Part shown: one piece after another, positions 20,740-31,790 of the stretch
Numbering within the stretch: the first letter of the stretch is position 1
Layout: each line of letters opens with the position of its first letter
The notes under the pieces: model-generated
Databases searched by the model: none
Told to the model about the DNA's origin: nothing
The model's input: the letters and a program-made list of their open reading frames with translations, nothing else
Position numbers and translations under genes: made by a program
NCBI GenBank assembly: GCA_029204225.1
Contig: CM055113.1
Span: 34,762,557-34,826,556, forward strand
Direction: 5' to 3'
Length of the DNA stretch: 64,000 nucleotides
Source: Diphasiastrum complanatum
Lineage: Eukaryota > Streptophyta > Lycopodiopsida > Lycopodiales > Lycopodiaceae

Positions 20740-21200
20740 ACAATAACATATCACGCGGATTTTGATGTGAGCATCCGATGGATTTTTGAAAATTTTATAA
20801 TCTATCAGAATTCGACACATCAGAATCCAACATCTAGGCAAAAGCTCCAAATCCGGGAGTCCGGTGATCGGCAAATTGTGGCGACAAGCAAGTTTTAAAG
20901 TGCACGTTGGAACCAATATGTCAGAATCCGACATGACGACGTGGATATAGCATGGCATTATTTAAAAAGAAAAAAATGATGCGTCATCTGACATGGACGT
21001 AAGATTTCGATGGACGTCGGATTCTGACGTCCACATTAGCAATCTAACATCCTGTCCATGGCACCTGAGTTCTGACATCCATGTCAACAATCCGACGTCC
21101 ATGTCAACAATCTGACATCCTATCCACGGCAGCTGGGTTCTGACGTCCGACACGGACATCGGATTCCGACGTGTTTGGAGGATGTCGAAATCCAACGTTT
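20740..21200. repeat. Clustered GACGTCGGATTC-type repeats, left block
   Basis: Short related words in both orientations recur here: GGACGTCGGATTCTGACGTC near 21011-21031, ATCGGATTCCGACGTG near 21149-21165, AATCCGACGTCCATGTCAAC near 21090, GTCAGAATCCGACATGACG near 20920, and several degraded forms. The same words return at 22590-22760. The arrangement resembles subterminal repeats of a DNA transposon surrounding the microsatellite core; no transposase is present. Confidence 0.55.
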
Positions 21201-21479
21201 GATTCTTTTTTCCGAATTTGCACGGTCCAGCGTCTTTCTCCTCAATTTGTTTTGTGCAGGTTGGATCGATTGAAGGCAAGTTTGGAACAATTATTGCGAT
21301 TATTGGGATTCTTGAAGATCAGTTCATGCTTTTGATGCTTAGAGGTTAGTGCTTGATAATATTGAAAGCTTTTGGAGGCTTTTGAGTTCATGTTTTGCTT
21401 TTTTTTTAAAAGATAAAATTAGTTTTGTTTTTTTTTGTGAAGGAAAGTGAAGGGAGAAAAGATAAATGTTTGAATAAAT

Positions 21480-21749
21480 AGTGTTAAATGTTAAGTGTTT
21501 GAATAGATAGTGATAAGTGTTTTATATAGTATTAAGTCTTAACTGTTTGAATAGATAGTGTTTGATGGTAAATGAATCTTAGATTGTAATTTGAGAGAGA
21601 GTGACTGAGTGTGAGTGTGTGTATGTGTGTGTTTTTCTAAATTTTGCATTGATTTAAAATGATTTAAGAAATATTGTTTTCCTTGTTAATAGATTGTTAG
21701 AATTATTTAGGATAGTATTTGGTAGTAATAGATTGTTACATTTTTAATT

Positions 21750-21791
<42 letters not shown>

Positions 21792-21901
21792 GGAGGGGAG
21801 GTGTATGTGTTTGGAATTTTGCATTGATTTATAATTTAGGGTAATAGTTATATAGATATAGTGTTTGGTAGTAATAGATTGTTAGTTTTATTATTTGTGT
21901 G

Positions 21902-21993
<92 letters not shown>

Positions 21994-22101
21994 GAGATGT
22001 GTGTGTTTGACATTTTGCATTGATTTAGAATTTAGGATAATAGATAAATATATAATCTATTGCATTTATTTAGGATTCAGTGTGATAGATGAATAGATGG
22101 T

Positions 22102-22135
<34 letters not shown>

Positions 22136-22420
22136 AAATGTTAAATGTTTAAATAAATAGTGTTAATTGTTTGTATAGATAGTGTTTGATGATAAATGAA
22201 TCTTAGATTGTAATTTGAGAGAGAGATAAAGATTTAGAGAGAGTGAGTGAGTGTGAGTGTGTGTATGTGTGAGTGTGAGTGTGTTATTTTAAATTTTGCA
22301 TTGATTTAAAATGATTTAAGATATTGTTTTTCTTGTAATAGATTGTTAGAATTATTTATAATAGTGTTTGGTAGTAATGGATTGTTAGCTTTTTAATGTG
22401 TGTGTGTGTGTGTGTGTGTG

Positions 22421-22464
<44 letters not shown>

Positions 22465-22480
22465 GAGGAGGAGGAGGAGG
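21480..22480. repeat. Higher-order (GT)n(GA)n microsatellite array
   Basis: Three diverged units, each built of TTTGCATTGATTTA, a TTTGGTAGTAATAGATTGTTA box, a (GT)n run and a (GA)n run. (GT)n is at about 21751-21771, 21897-21937 and 22399-22422; (GA)n at 21772-21791, 21938-21988, 22105-22132 and 22425-22460. Long open frames of RERERE or SLSLSL in it are artefacts. Confidence 0.9.
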
Positions 22481-22501
22481 TGTATGTGTTTTGTAGGCAA
22501 C

Positions 22502-22770
22502 CACTACAACACACGCTGCGATTTGTGACATGAATTGCGAGCTTAATTTTTTTTTCATTCATCGCGGCCATCGCAAAACACGTCGCAACAGGGTCATCGG
22601 AATCCGACATCTATAAAACACATCAGAATCCGAAAATACCGGGTTTCCGGCATCCCGGACACTGCATTTGAAATTTGAACGCCGAATGTGATGTGGACGT
22701 CAAAATCCAACATTCCACGTGGACGTCGGATTTGGATATACATTCCACGTCCATAGTCCCATAATGTGAA
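22502..22770. repeat. GACGTCGGATTC-type repeats, right block
   Basis: Contains ATCGGAATCCGACATC near 22597, CATCAGAATCCGAAAATACC near 22622, GACGTCAAAATCCAACATTCC near 22696 and ACGTGGACGTCGGATTTGG near 22718. It mirrors the left block on the other side of the microsatellites. Confidence 0.5.
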
Positions 22771-22782
22771 CAATATCACATT

Positions 22783-22880
22783 TGCCTAAGTTGACATTTG
22801 CAATGTTGGCCTAAGTTGCCATTTGCAAATGTTTGACAATTCTATAACATTGGCCTAAGATGGCATTTGCATAATCTTTC
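22783..22880 (+). repeat. Short tandem repeat, three units
   Basis: Three copies of about 25 bp with core GCCTAAGTTGNCATTTGCAA at about 22783, 22808 and 22851; the last reads GCCTAAGATGGCATTTGCAT. The spacing between the second and third includes an extra 18 bp. Confidence 0.7.
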
Positions 22881-22884
22881 ACAC

Positions 22885-22995
22885 GTCGTTTAGGAAGAAT
22901 AATCCAGATCCGAATTCACAAGTATCTACATCTCTTGCCCAGCTTGCATGTTGATGTCCACTGTGAATGTTGAGCTTGTTGTTGTAGGAGTAAAT
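22885..22995 (-). pseudogene. Copia RNase H scrap
   Basis: CTCTTGCCCAGCTTGCAT and the sequence before it match the copia-2 RNase H region around 12230-12290 (complement of DASWAGDIDTRKS). About 110 bp only; a trace of another insertion. Confidence 0.55.
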
Positions 22996-24075
22996 CAACA
23001 ATTGCAATGTTAAAAAATAAACAACAAAAAATTTCTTCTAGTAGTAGATTTCAATATTTGACTTCTATTTCATGGTATTTAACAACGCTTTGAAAGTTAG
23101 GAGTTCTAGATCTAGTTCATACAAGGCCTTGGTATTATTTTTATTGGAATCAAAATCAGAAACTTTAACTGCTCATAATGTCACATAACTTTACAAGAAG
23201 AATGATTTCAACTTTAGAAGAGAAAAAATTAAGGCATTCACCTCAAGTGAAGGTTGGCATGTCTAGGCTAAATCAGGAGATGTAGTATTTGATGTTCGAA
23301 GAATCCTAGTCCAAGAAATATAGTCCACAAATCTTTGCCCATATATAAAAATCTGTTGCAGCCATGAATAGAGACACTCACCTCTAAACAGAAAGGGCCT
23401 TGAAACAAAGAACACATTTGCAAAAAGTTCGACAATAGTTGGAAATGTGCTTGTTTCTCCAAAGTTGTGGAAACAGAAACTTAAATTGCTCAGAACCTCA
23501 GAACTCCACATGACTTTAGGAGAAGATTCATTTACATTATTGGAATAGAGAGAGCATTCTTTTCATTGCTCTTTTCATTTTTTGTATTGTGGAGGGATAG
23601 TAGGAGAGGAGGAGACTATTGCTTCATCAGCTAGTATTCTAATCTTTCTTATGTAATGTGTGTGGGCACATGAATAAAGGTTATTGGCATCTTGTTGATC
23701 ATATGTAGAGCTCTTGTGAAATGCTTGAATAGAACCTTAAATATCTTGGTGATGTAGTAATGAAGATGTAATGTGGCTCACTGCATTTTGTTGTCTTGAA
23801 GTAGAAATCAAACTTGGTGCTTTTTCTTCTTGTTGACAAATTTTAACATGACAGTCCTACTTCATGGAGCAGTCAATATTGTTCAACGCAGCACATGACG
23901 TCTAGATCCATTCATGTTGCTGTGTATTTACTCGCATTGTCACACAATCTGCAGAAATACATGAGAATTACAAATAGGTATCTACGTGATAGTCAAGCTA
24001 TCAAGTCAAACTTTTGAGGGAGTCATGCCAGTCAAACTATCGAGAGAGTCTCAACAATCAAACCATCGAGTTGAA
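22996..24075. other. Intergenic, no gene seen
   Basis: AT-rich with scattered short open frames on the minus strand (23263-23511) that have no recognisable content. An AATAAA lies at about 23672. 23909-23955 resembles 60224-60268: both read, on the minus strand after a CAG, LCDN(V/A)SK. No promoter or gene can be supported. Confidence 0.4.
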
Positions 24076-24077
24076 GT

Positions 24078-24185
24078 TTCGACTCCAACTCGAATCGACA
24101 AATTATTTATTGTCGACTCTCTAACTCAAAGCGACAAAATTGTCGACTGTTTCGACTCCAGCTCAAATCGACAAAAAATTGTCAA
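24078..24185. repeat. Tandem palindrome repeat CGACAAAATTGTCG
   Basis: Three units of about 36 bp. The middle one holds the perfect 14-bp palindrome CGACAAAATTGTCG (24132-24145); the flanking ones are looser (24096-24115 and 24169-24184). TTTCGACTCCAACTCGAATC recurs 72 bp later with two changes. The motif TCAAACTATCGAGAGAGTC just upstream is also repeated. Possibly LTR control elements; no element boundaries could be fixed. Confidence 0.6.
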
Positions 24186-25231
24186 CTTTCTAAAGAGAAT
24201 GGTACCACTAAATAAAGAGATAGCAAGCGTAAAGCTACCATATTATCTTCTTGTCATTGTAGCAATTGTAAATCAGATTAGCTTTTGGGCATGTAGTTAT
24301 CATTGCTATTGTATTGTGTTCATCGTAATTTCCTGCTAATTTGTACATGCTACCTTTTGTATTCAATCTAATGTCTTATTGCATTCAGAATAATGTCACC
24401 GATAAATGTATGTTTTTCTAATTCATCTTGTTATGTAATACTACTCTCGTATTGATTCGTCTAAATTATCTATTGTTTCCGCTTCTGCACATTCAATTAT
24501 TTTGTGTATGCCTATGTAGTCAATTGAATATATCCTTATGATCTCAAATTCTAGATCAAGTAGAGCCTAGAAGAATTTTGAGCTTGAATTTGTTATGCGT
24601 AGTGCATTGCCACTACAAGAGGCCGAGTGATCACGAAGGCCATTTTGAGCGTTTCTTTGAAAGATAGGTTTTAAAATGAGTCGCGGGGGCAGCGGAACGC
24701 TCAAGCCTCGGGTCTGATGTTTGGCCTCGGTATACGCCTACCAAATTTGAACTTGTTTTTTAGTCATTTATAGAGAGGGATATAAAGAGGGCCTCGGAAC
24801 ATACATCGAAATATTGAACCTAATTTCAGGAGTATACCGAGGTTGACATTGGTATAAGCCTAGCAGTTTTTAACTTGTTTTCGAGACATTTATAGAGAGG
24901 GTCCAAGTGGCCAGAGGCATTCAGGACACTCTGCTAACCGAGGGTGATATCGAGATTGATGAAAAGTAAACCACGGTATAAAACATAATGTAAATGAATC
25001 TCACTTTTGGAATTTGTTACCTATCAACGTATTGAATTCCATTTCATATCAACATTGGTTGCCATATGCACAAGTAAATATATAAATTTATCTATCACAA
25101 AAAAATGATGATCACAAATTGTGTACTCACATGCATCGACTTCTTGTTCGATGTCAAGTAGTCAACTAACAAAGTGTAATTGCATCTGTGAGCATATGAT
25201 TAATATTACAATGAATTGAAATACAACGTAC

Positions 25232-26134
25232 TCACTTATTCATTTGGTGGTTCATCGTTATCATTTGCCTCATTATCATGTGACAAATCCGCCAACCAAA
25301 TGAGTCTATCTCTAATTCTACCCAAATATCTCCTATAGCTTCATCATTAATAAGCTGATCTTCAAAAGATAATGACAATGGTGACGACGAGTGAGATCGA
25401 GAAGGTGTGTCATGTGTCGTCAAACCATCCGATGATGATGCATCACACTCAATGTCATCATTAGCTTGTGAAGCTTGCACATGATCATCCTCCAAAAATG
25501 TGTCATCGAATCCTCATCACAATCTTGTTCATGAGGTGCAGTTGGCAGCACCATGTCCTTCACGACCTCTCTATCTTCAAAATTATTTTACTTCGAGGGG
25601 TGACTTGAATCACATACCACCATCTGGGATCTAAACGATCATGGTGAAAGACGACCTATAATTGATCGATGTTACCATAAATGTTGACTTATAGTTAGTT
25701 TCCATACCTATGTTACAGTTTCTTGGGTATTACTATACACAATATACATTTTTTGTTGTACATTGAAAATCGATTGATTGACAACAAAAGAGCATAGATA
25801 TCTTGAAGACATAGAAGAAATGTACCTGCTCACATTGTTGAGGAAAAACAAATGTATCGCTTTGATCTGTCCAAAGCTTGGTAGAGTGGATGGCAAAATA
25901 ACCACTCTCATTTTTCCTGATAGTTGCATTGAGACCATTGCAAATAGCTTTGAACCATTTGAAATCAAATATGAAAAAAGCTGAATTGCCTAAATCCAAC
26001 TTCGAGGATGTCATTGATTGTCCCACAATAATCAAGTTGAGAAGAGAGTAAATTGGTGTCCGCCATGCTTGCTCGACTCTCTTGGGTAAATTTTGCCATG
26101 ACTCCACAATCGTACATGTTTCTATTTTTGTCAA
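25232..26134 (-). pseudogene. CACTA transposase C-terminal part (DUF4216-like)
   Basis: Minus strand 26040-25740 reads LDLGNSAFFIFDFKWFKAIC, then TDQSDTFVFPQQCEQVHFFY, the pattern of the DUF4216 domain at the C-terminal side of TNP2-type transposases (aromatic FxCxWF block, then PF-ILA-QA-QVFY). After a gap, 25495-25232 is a Ser/Asp-rich tail (DDIECDASSSDG). Splicing or frame breaks separate the parts. Confidence 0.7.
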
Positions 26135-26335
26135 TGCGCTCTATACAAAAGTGTCATCCCCAAAGTGCATTGTATTTTTTGTACTGAACGAAATGGAACT
26201 AAATGTGTTAGGGATACAACAAACATGTACAAAATTGCACGTACAATTGTTTTAAATGACATGTTAATGTTGATCATCATAGCTTGCATGTAAATTGCAC
26301 CCCCTTGCATATTCCCGCTCTCTCCCTGTTACTTC

Positions 26336-26770
26336 CTAGTTGTTTGCCGAGGCTTTTCTAAGGGCCTCACACAACCAATCAAGCATCATGTCCTTGGGTA
26401 GAAGGGCAAGGTCAGGTGGATATGATTGTCTTCTATGCCCTCTCCTGAAAGTGGCTCGAGTGGTTTGTCTACGAGCCTTGGCCTCTTCGTATTGCGAAAT
26501 CCACTTTTGCATTTCCTCGCTATTAAGAATGCAAAACTCATTTACCATCTCCCTGAAGGACTCACTCATTCTCATAATCGCTCCTTTTCCTTGAGGAACC
26601 TCCACAACAGCACAATCATCATCCTTCTTATCCCAAAGATTATGAATAGAAGGATCGCTATGAGCAAGGAACTCTGTGATGTAAACCATGGACTCTTGCA
26701 CTAGCCATCCTTCCGCCATGCTTCCCTCAGGCCTTGCTCTTTGTCTTACAAAGCCATTCAATTTTTTCAT
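26336..26770 (-). pseudogene. CACTA transposase middle part (DUF4218-like)
   Basis: The frame reads KLNGFVRQRARPEGSMAEGW, the characteristic R(N/Q)RARPEGS(I/M)AEG(Y/W) motif of the DUF4218 domain in En/Spm TNP2 transposases, then MVNEFCILNSEEMQKWISQY. It lies upstream (minus sense) of the DUF4216-like piece, in the order expected for TNP2. The catalytic N-terminal Transposase_21 domain is not present. Confidence 0.8.
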
Positions 26771-27620
26771 GAATCATTCTAAGAAAAACATCCAACGACT
26801 ATGGACAATGCCTAAATTAAAATATATATATCAATGTTAGTGAGAGAACATGGGAATTACCACAATAACAATAGTCTAGGATGGACTAAGAATATGCAAT
26901 TGATGCAAGTATATGATGTACCTACAATGGCCACCTCATCTACCAATGCATTTGAATGGTGTGAATGGATGTGGCGAAGTGCTTCTCGATCAAACACATT
27001 GCCTCAATGGAGCTTTGTCTTGCTGCGTCAATGGATGCCAGTCGTATCTCCTTGGATGAAATGTATCTTCATAAATAAGAGAAACAACAATGTGACATAT
27101 GTGTTAGCAAGATCATCACCTTGAATCACCCCACAAGAAAAAATGATGTGAGTCGTATGCGCATTCACCGTACCTCACCAAACCACTGATTTTATAGATT
27201 GCACTCCTTAGCGCCTCTATCAAGAACACTCACAGCACCAAGGGAAGCACAAATTGCATGCACAAATACAATTTGGTCATTGAGATACATATATGTGCAA
27301 TTAGATCATCATGAAATCACTAAACATGGTATAAAATGTAATCCACAATGTTGAGGTAGAAGCAACGTCGAAAAACATGCCATGCCAACCTATAAAAATT
27401 TATGCCATTAATGAGACTTGAGTCCACTTAGCTTCTTGTCCCTTGTGAAGGCACCCTTTAGGCATCGCATGTGTCCTGTTGAAGTTCGACATGAGGCTAT
27501 TGCCTTCTTTACAATCGTCTCCTCTCTCCTCGAAAAGATCCATGGGGCCTTTGGTAGGACAGTGGAAGTCCCCACCGTTTGTAGCCATAGATCAACCATC
27601 CATTAGAGGAGCACCAAAAG
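26771..27620 (-). pseudogene. Undetermined transposon debris, possibly hAT-like
   Basis: Minus strand 27588-27400 is open and contains TKGPMDLFEERGDD, which faintly recalls the KGPMD(K/R)F motif near the N-terminus of plant hAT transposases; 27380-27300 reads WHVFRRCFYLNIVDYIL after a shift. This is weak. Upstream pieces to 26771 are open but unassignable. Confidence 0.2.
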
Positions 27621-27980
27621 GGCCTTTTGTCAAGATGTTGTTTTTGACTTTTCAACTATTCGATGTACACTTGCCCAGTTAAATATTTACACTTGTGAAA
27701 GATCGTAATGTTGTTGCCGATCGATTTCTTTTTTGGAACTTTCCGGTCATATTTTTATACAATTCAAAACTCCCGTCGGGCAGGGTCCTAACTTGTGATT
27801 GGACCGTAATTGCTGCCCGTGAGTTTCCTGAGTGCCCGGGACCTTACACTTGCGGTTAAAGTAAGTCTATTTTGATCTAACCGTAGTTAGAGTAACATGT
27901 ATGATTTACGAAAGTCCGCCAACATTTATTACAAATTTGGTTATTTATTTTCATACTGATTCAACTACATTTTGTTTCAG

Positions 27981-29202
27981 ACTCTGTTGTTCATCTTCTT
28001 TTAGCCTTGCAATGGCTTCCGAAAGCCGCAGACCACGAAGCAATATTGTCTCAGTTTCTGTTGTAATGAAAAGGACTCTGATGGCTCTTGGATACCGCGT
28101 ATTTATAGAAAATTTCATTGGGTTCTCATGTATCCCTCATCAAGAGGTGTTTTTGGTAAAAAGAGAAAATCAAATATGGATTATAGGAATTTTTGGAAAG
28201 GTAGAATTTTAGACTTCAAATTTTCACCCGGTGGTCGATCCATTTCAGAGGTCTTGATTCAACATGTCTACATGCATAAGGAAATTAGAGTGGAAGGCAT
28301 AAGTTCAAATGACAGACTCAAATGCAATTGTAAGTTTTGGAGAATTTTTTGCATTGAGCTTTGTATTGGCCATTTAGACATGTATTTGAGTATTTAAATG
28401 ACATACAATTTTATGGATTTATGCAAATTTGTATCCATCAAGCATAATTCAATGGCAACCTATACAATCCCTTGTCGGCATCATGGACGTTATTCATTCT
28501 GATACTGGTCTTCTACAATACAAAAACTGCTCCACGAGATCACTTTTGGATTCTTGTATTTTCTTCTATGATTCATTTTACACACCATCTAGTTTAGGTG
28601 GAAAATTAGAGGCGATATCATTACCCTCTTTCTCAAGCGAAGAATGGATTCCTCCATATTCCACCATAGCAGAGAGCTTCTGATCAAGGTTTTTTATGGA
28701 CATTCAAAACTGTATGAAATGTAGCACAGGTTCAAAAAACAATAGATTGCACTGGTTTTTGCCTATTGCAATTTTTGTTGATTTTTTTGTTGAATGTAAT
28801 ATTCGTAGAATAGTGACAATGTTTATTTAAACTGATTTAACAGACAATATGCTATCAAGCCTCCTTGATGATCATTGGGATAAAAAGAGTAATGGCAATA
28901 TCGAGTGCATAGTTAATAGATCGTCAATGAAATTTAGATATCTTATAGAAAAACAAGTGCTTTCTTTAACATTTTATTATAGAAGATGGTCCAAAGTTGG
29001 CAATGGATGGAAAGCATTGGATCAGAGTTTTACAGTGAATCATCAAGATCAAATAGAGATCCAAGTGAGGACAAATAATTCTGCTCTTACAACAATTGAG
29101 GTGGAAGAAGATTGGACACTCGATCACATTCGATCAGAGCTTACATTGCTGCAATATGATATTCCTAAACACTTCTGTTTTCGAGTCAACGAGAGATTGG
29201 TA
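27981..29202 (+). pseudogene. Unidentified multi-exon gene, frame-broken
   Basis: An acceptor TTTCAG at 27980 opens DSVVHLLLALQWLPKAADHE. After a frame change near 28060 a long frame reads KFHWVLMYPSSRGVFGKKRK ... GGRSISEVLIQHVYMHKEIR and ends near 28330. Another open stretch covers 28441-28683 (QWQPIQSLVGIMDVI). The clearest exon is 28843-29202, between an AACAG acceptor and a GTAGGT donor: DDHWDKKSNGNIECIVNRSS ... WTLDHIRSELTLLQYDIPKH. A 30-bp mini-exon flanked by TGTTGCAG and GTAAAC may follow at about 29542-29571. I do not recognise the protein; the last exon has a ubiquitin-like feel only. Either a decayed host gene or one with unresolved splicing. Confidence 0.45.
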
Positions 29203-29290
29203 GGTGTATGTGTATTTATTTCAGTACTTATGGTTTACTATTTAGGAATAGAAATTAGAAGTTTCCAGTTTCAATTGAAATTAGTGAGTG

Positions 29291-30118
29291 GAGAGAGAGA
29301 GAGAGAGAGCTGACTTTTGAGAGACCTAAGACCACCATGCCGATGGGTAAGGGTCCCCTGTGGGAGCACGTTATGTTACTGCATACTATGGCACATCGGG
29401 CACTAAGAGATAGACATGCCAATATTGTTATACACTTGCACGGGTGAGCCTATGCGCATCAAGGTGCATTTATTACGCTGATGGGTTACGAGATTGTCCC
29501 TTGCATGCATGCTCCTAACGTACTATTCACTCCTGTTGCAGCGGATGAGGTTGGCCCTTTGAGGCTCAGAGGTAAACAATGAACACTCAACTCTCAGCTC
29601 TAGCCTCTCTCAGGTCTCAACTATCGAACTAAGTAGTACGATTTCAATTTTCATTCCACACCCACATGATAGATTATAATAGATTCATTTTTGGAAATTC
29701 GAAATTTGGTTTTTATCTAATATCGGTACTCATCAATGTTTTAACTTTATGTCATTTAAACATCAAACTAGTAGAGACTTAAGTAATATCCTATACAGTA
29801 TACTATATAGCCTACAGCCTATAGGTATACAATGAAATGTAATAGGTATGCCGTAAAGTACGAACATTTAAGTGTCTTTTTCTCCTTGAGGTTTAAATTT
29901 TGAAATTTGATTTTTGACGAACGACTCAAAGACTCATGACTTGAGTCTTATAAAATGCTTAATCTTCTTCTTAAATCACCAAATTAAACTACTTTTTCTG
30001 GCAGATTGAGATCAAGATGTGACCATGACAAAGCCAGAGGCTACCACATCAGGCCCCCTGGTCATCACCCCTCTCTTCTCATGGAGAGGTCAGAGCTCTA
30101 GTGAGCCAGGGCTTGGTA
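29291..30118. other. Intergenic, no gene seen
   Basis: Begins with a short GA run. Apart from the possible mini-exon at 29542-29571 nothing coding is supported; 30003-30102 is open for 32 codons after CTGGCAG but has no recognisable content. Confidence 0.35.
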
Positions 30119-31135
30119 TTTAGACTTTTCAAAAACATTTGAATTAAAATAACTTTGAAATGAATTTCTCTAAGTCTAAAATGTAAATTGGCCTCAATTG
30201 CCAAATAAACAGATATAACCAAAATTGACTAAACTAGTTGAAATCTCTCACATGTTGTAGCCTCCAATGAAGCTTTCCTAATGCATTAAAAAATCGGCCA
30301 AATCTAGTAAACCACCTTTGAAATCAGAATTGATTAAGTTCATAAACCTAATTTGAGTTTTGACCTACAAAAGATCAATTCTACATATGCATAATACTTG
30401 ATTTTCGAGTAGAAACTAGTCTAGCATGCTCTAGAGATAGAAACTCTTCCAAATCTTTGATAAATGTGGATGATCCTTTCATAACCTACAACACAAGCTC
30501 TGATACCATGTGAATATTTTTTCAATCATTAAGATCCAAAATCATGTCTTGATCTTTGGGTAGAAAGACAACACTATACTCATCAATGCCAATGTAGAAA
30601 ACTAACATCTACCCAATGAAAGAGATGAAAAATCAACTTGATCTTGATCAAACATCAAACATAAGATATAATGAAGTTGTTGTCTATACAAAAATAGTAA
30701 ACTACTGTATTTCACACATGTGGATCCGAATATCTACCAATCAAAGCATTCTACACACTATCACCAATATAGTGCACCAATGGATAGATGAATCCAAGAG
30801 AACTGATGAATAAGCATGAAATGGGATGAGAGAGAGAGTGCTTCTCTTCCCACATGTGTACATCTATATATAGTAGATCCATGACTCATTAATGATTTTG
30901 GTTTCTCTCCATAACAAAAAAAATCCTACAATTAATGTGGACTAGATTTAATGTCTTCAACATTCAAATTTGAATCTACCAACTATTTTCCTCACTTTCC
31001 AAAAGTGGTAATTTAAAAACATTTGAGCTAAAATAACTTTGAAATGTTATCTCTAGGTCTAAAATGTAAATTGTCCTCAATTGTCAAATAAACAAATATG
31101 ACCAAATATGACTAAACTAGCTGAAATCTCTCACA
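30119..31135 (-). mobile_element. Stripped LTR retrotransposon (no coding capacity)
   Basis: A 627-bp LTR occupies 30509-31135, with TGTGA...TCACA ends. Directly beside it on the minus strand is the primer site TGGTATCAGAGC (complement of 30497-30508). 30119-30252 repeats the last 120-130 bp of the LTR and ends in the same CTCTCACA, so it is a truncated second LTR. The 256-bp interior holds only the primer site and a short purine-rich stretch. It is either a heavily deleted copia or a naturally coding-free derivative. Confidence 0.7.
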
Positions 31136-31359
31136 AACATCTTCCAAAAGGTAGAAATGGGATTTCTTTTGGTTGTCCACACACATGAAGACATAGATTA
31201 GGTCTTTTTAGACTACGTTGTATCACTTGTCTGTAGCTATATTATGCTAGGTCTAAGAGAAGCCTATTGAAGTGTGAGTTAACTCATGATAAACTCATGG
31301 TGAACTTCCATGTAGGAGTTAATTCATCCTAATTAGCAAACATGTTTAGGCAAGGAAGA

Positions 31360-31790
31360 GGCCCTTTTTGAGTCCCAAAAGGACCCTAATGGAAGATGCA
31401 ATAGGTATGGTAGATGTGCATATTCGCAATCATGAGGCGAGTGTAAAACTAGTTCCCCATAAGGACAACAAGGATGCAGCCAATTTCGCGAACACAAAGG
31501 GCAAAAAGAAGGTAATCCATTCCTTGAAATCCATCTAGATGGAACACGATTTTGTGTCATCTTCACAGATGATTGGAACCCCGCAGCTTATCAGTCATGC
31601 TAAGAATAACCTATTGAAGGAGGAATCTTGTCAAGCGCCAGTTCACGAGATGCCAAAAACCATAAAAAATTAAACATTAGATGACGACGTAATCATGCTG
31701 CCAAAAGCTCAACAAGAGCCTGACATTAGGGCCCTTTTTGGACTAAATAAAAACTTTTCACTAATTATAATTAGTGTGAATGACGACATG
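31360..31790 (+). pseudogene. Degenerate coding remnant, unidentified
   Basis: One plus frame stays open over about 140 codons apart from two stops (31541 and 31672): PFLSPKRTLMEDAIGMVDVH ... KGKKKVIHSLKSI, then MEHDFVSSSQMIGTPQLISH. Hydrophilic, Lys-rich. It might be retroelement gag or ORF1 debris; no motif decides. Confidence 0.25.

Larger units (their letters stand above)
24611..26770 (-). mobile_element. CACTA (En/Spm) transposon remnant
   Basis: CACTACAAGA at 24611 is a typical CACTA terminus. It is followed by subterminal repeats in both orientations (CCTCGGTATA near 24734, TATACCGAGG near 24834, and ATTTATAGAGAGGG at about 24766 and 24889). Transposase-derived coding sequence follows on the minus strand at 25232-26770. 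The opposite terminus TCTTGTAGTG was not found, so the element is truncated on the right. Confidence 0.75.

Noticed and set aside
21829-22610. Proteins of RERERE, SLSLSL and VCVCVC
   Set aside because: Translations of dinucleotide microsatellites.
24078-24185. CRISPR-like array
   Set aside because: Three loose palindromic units without uniform spacers, in a plant genome.
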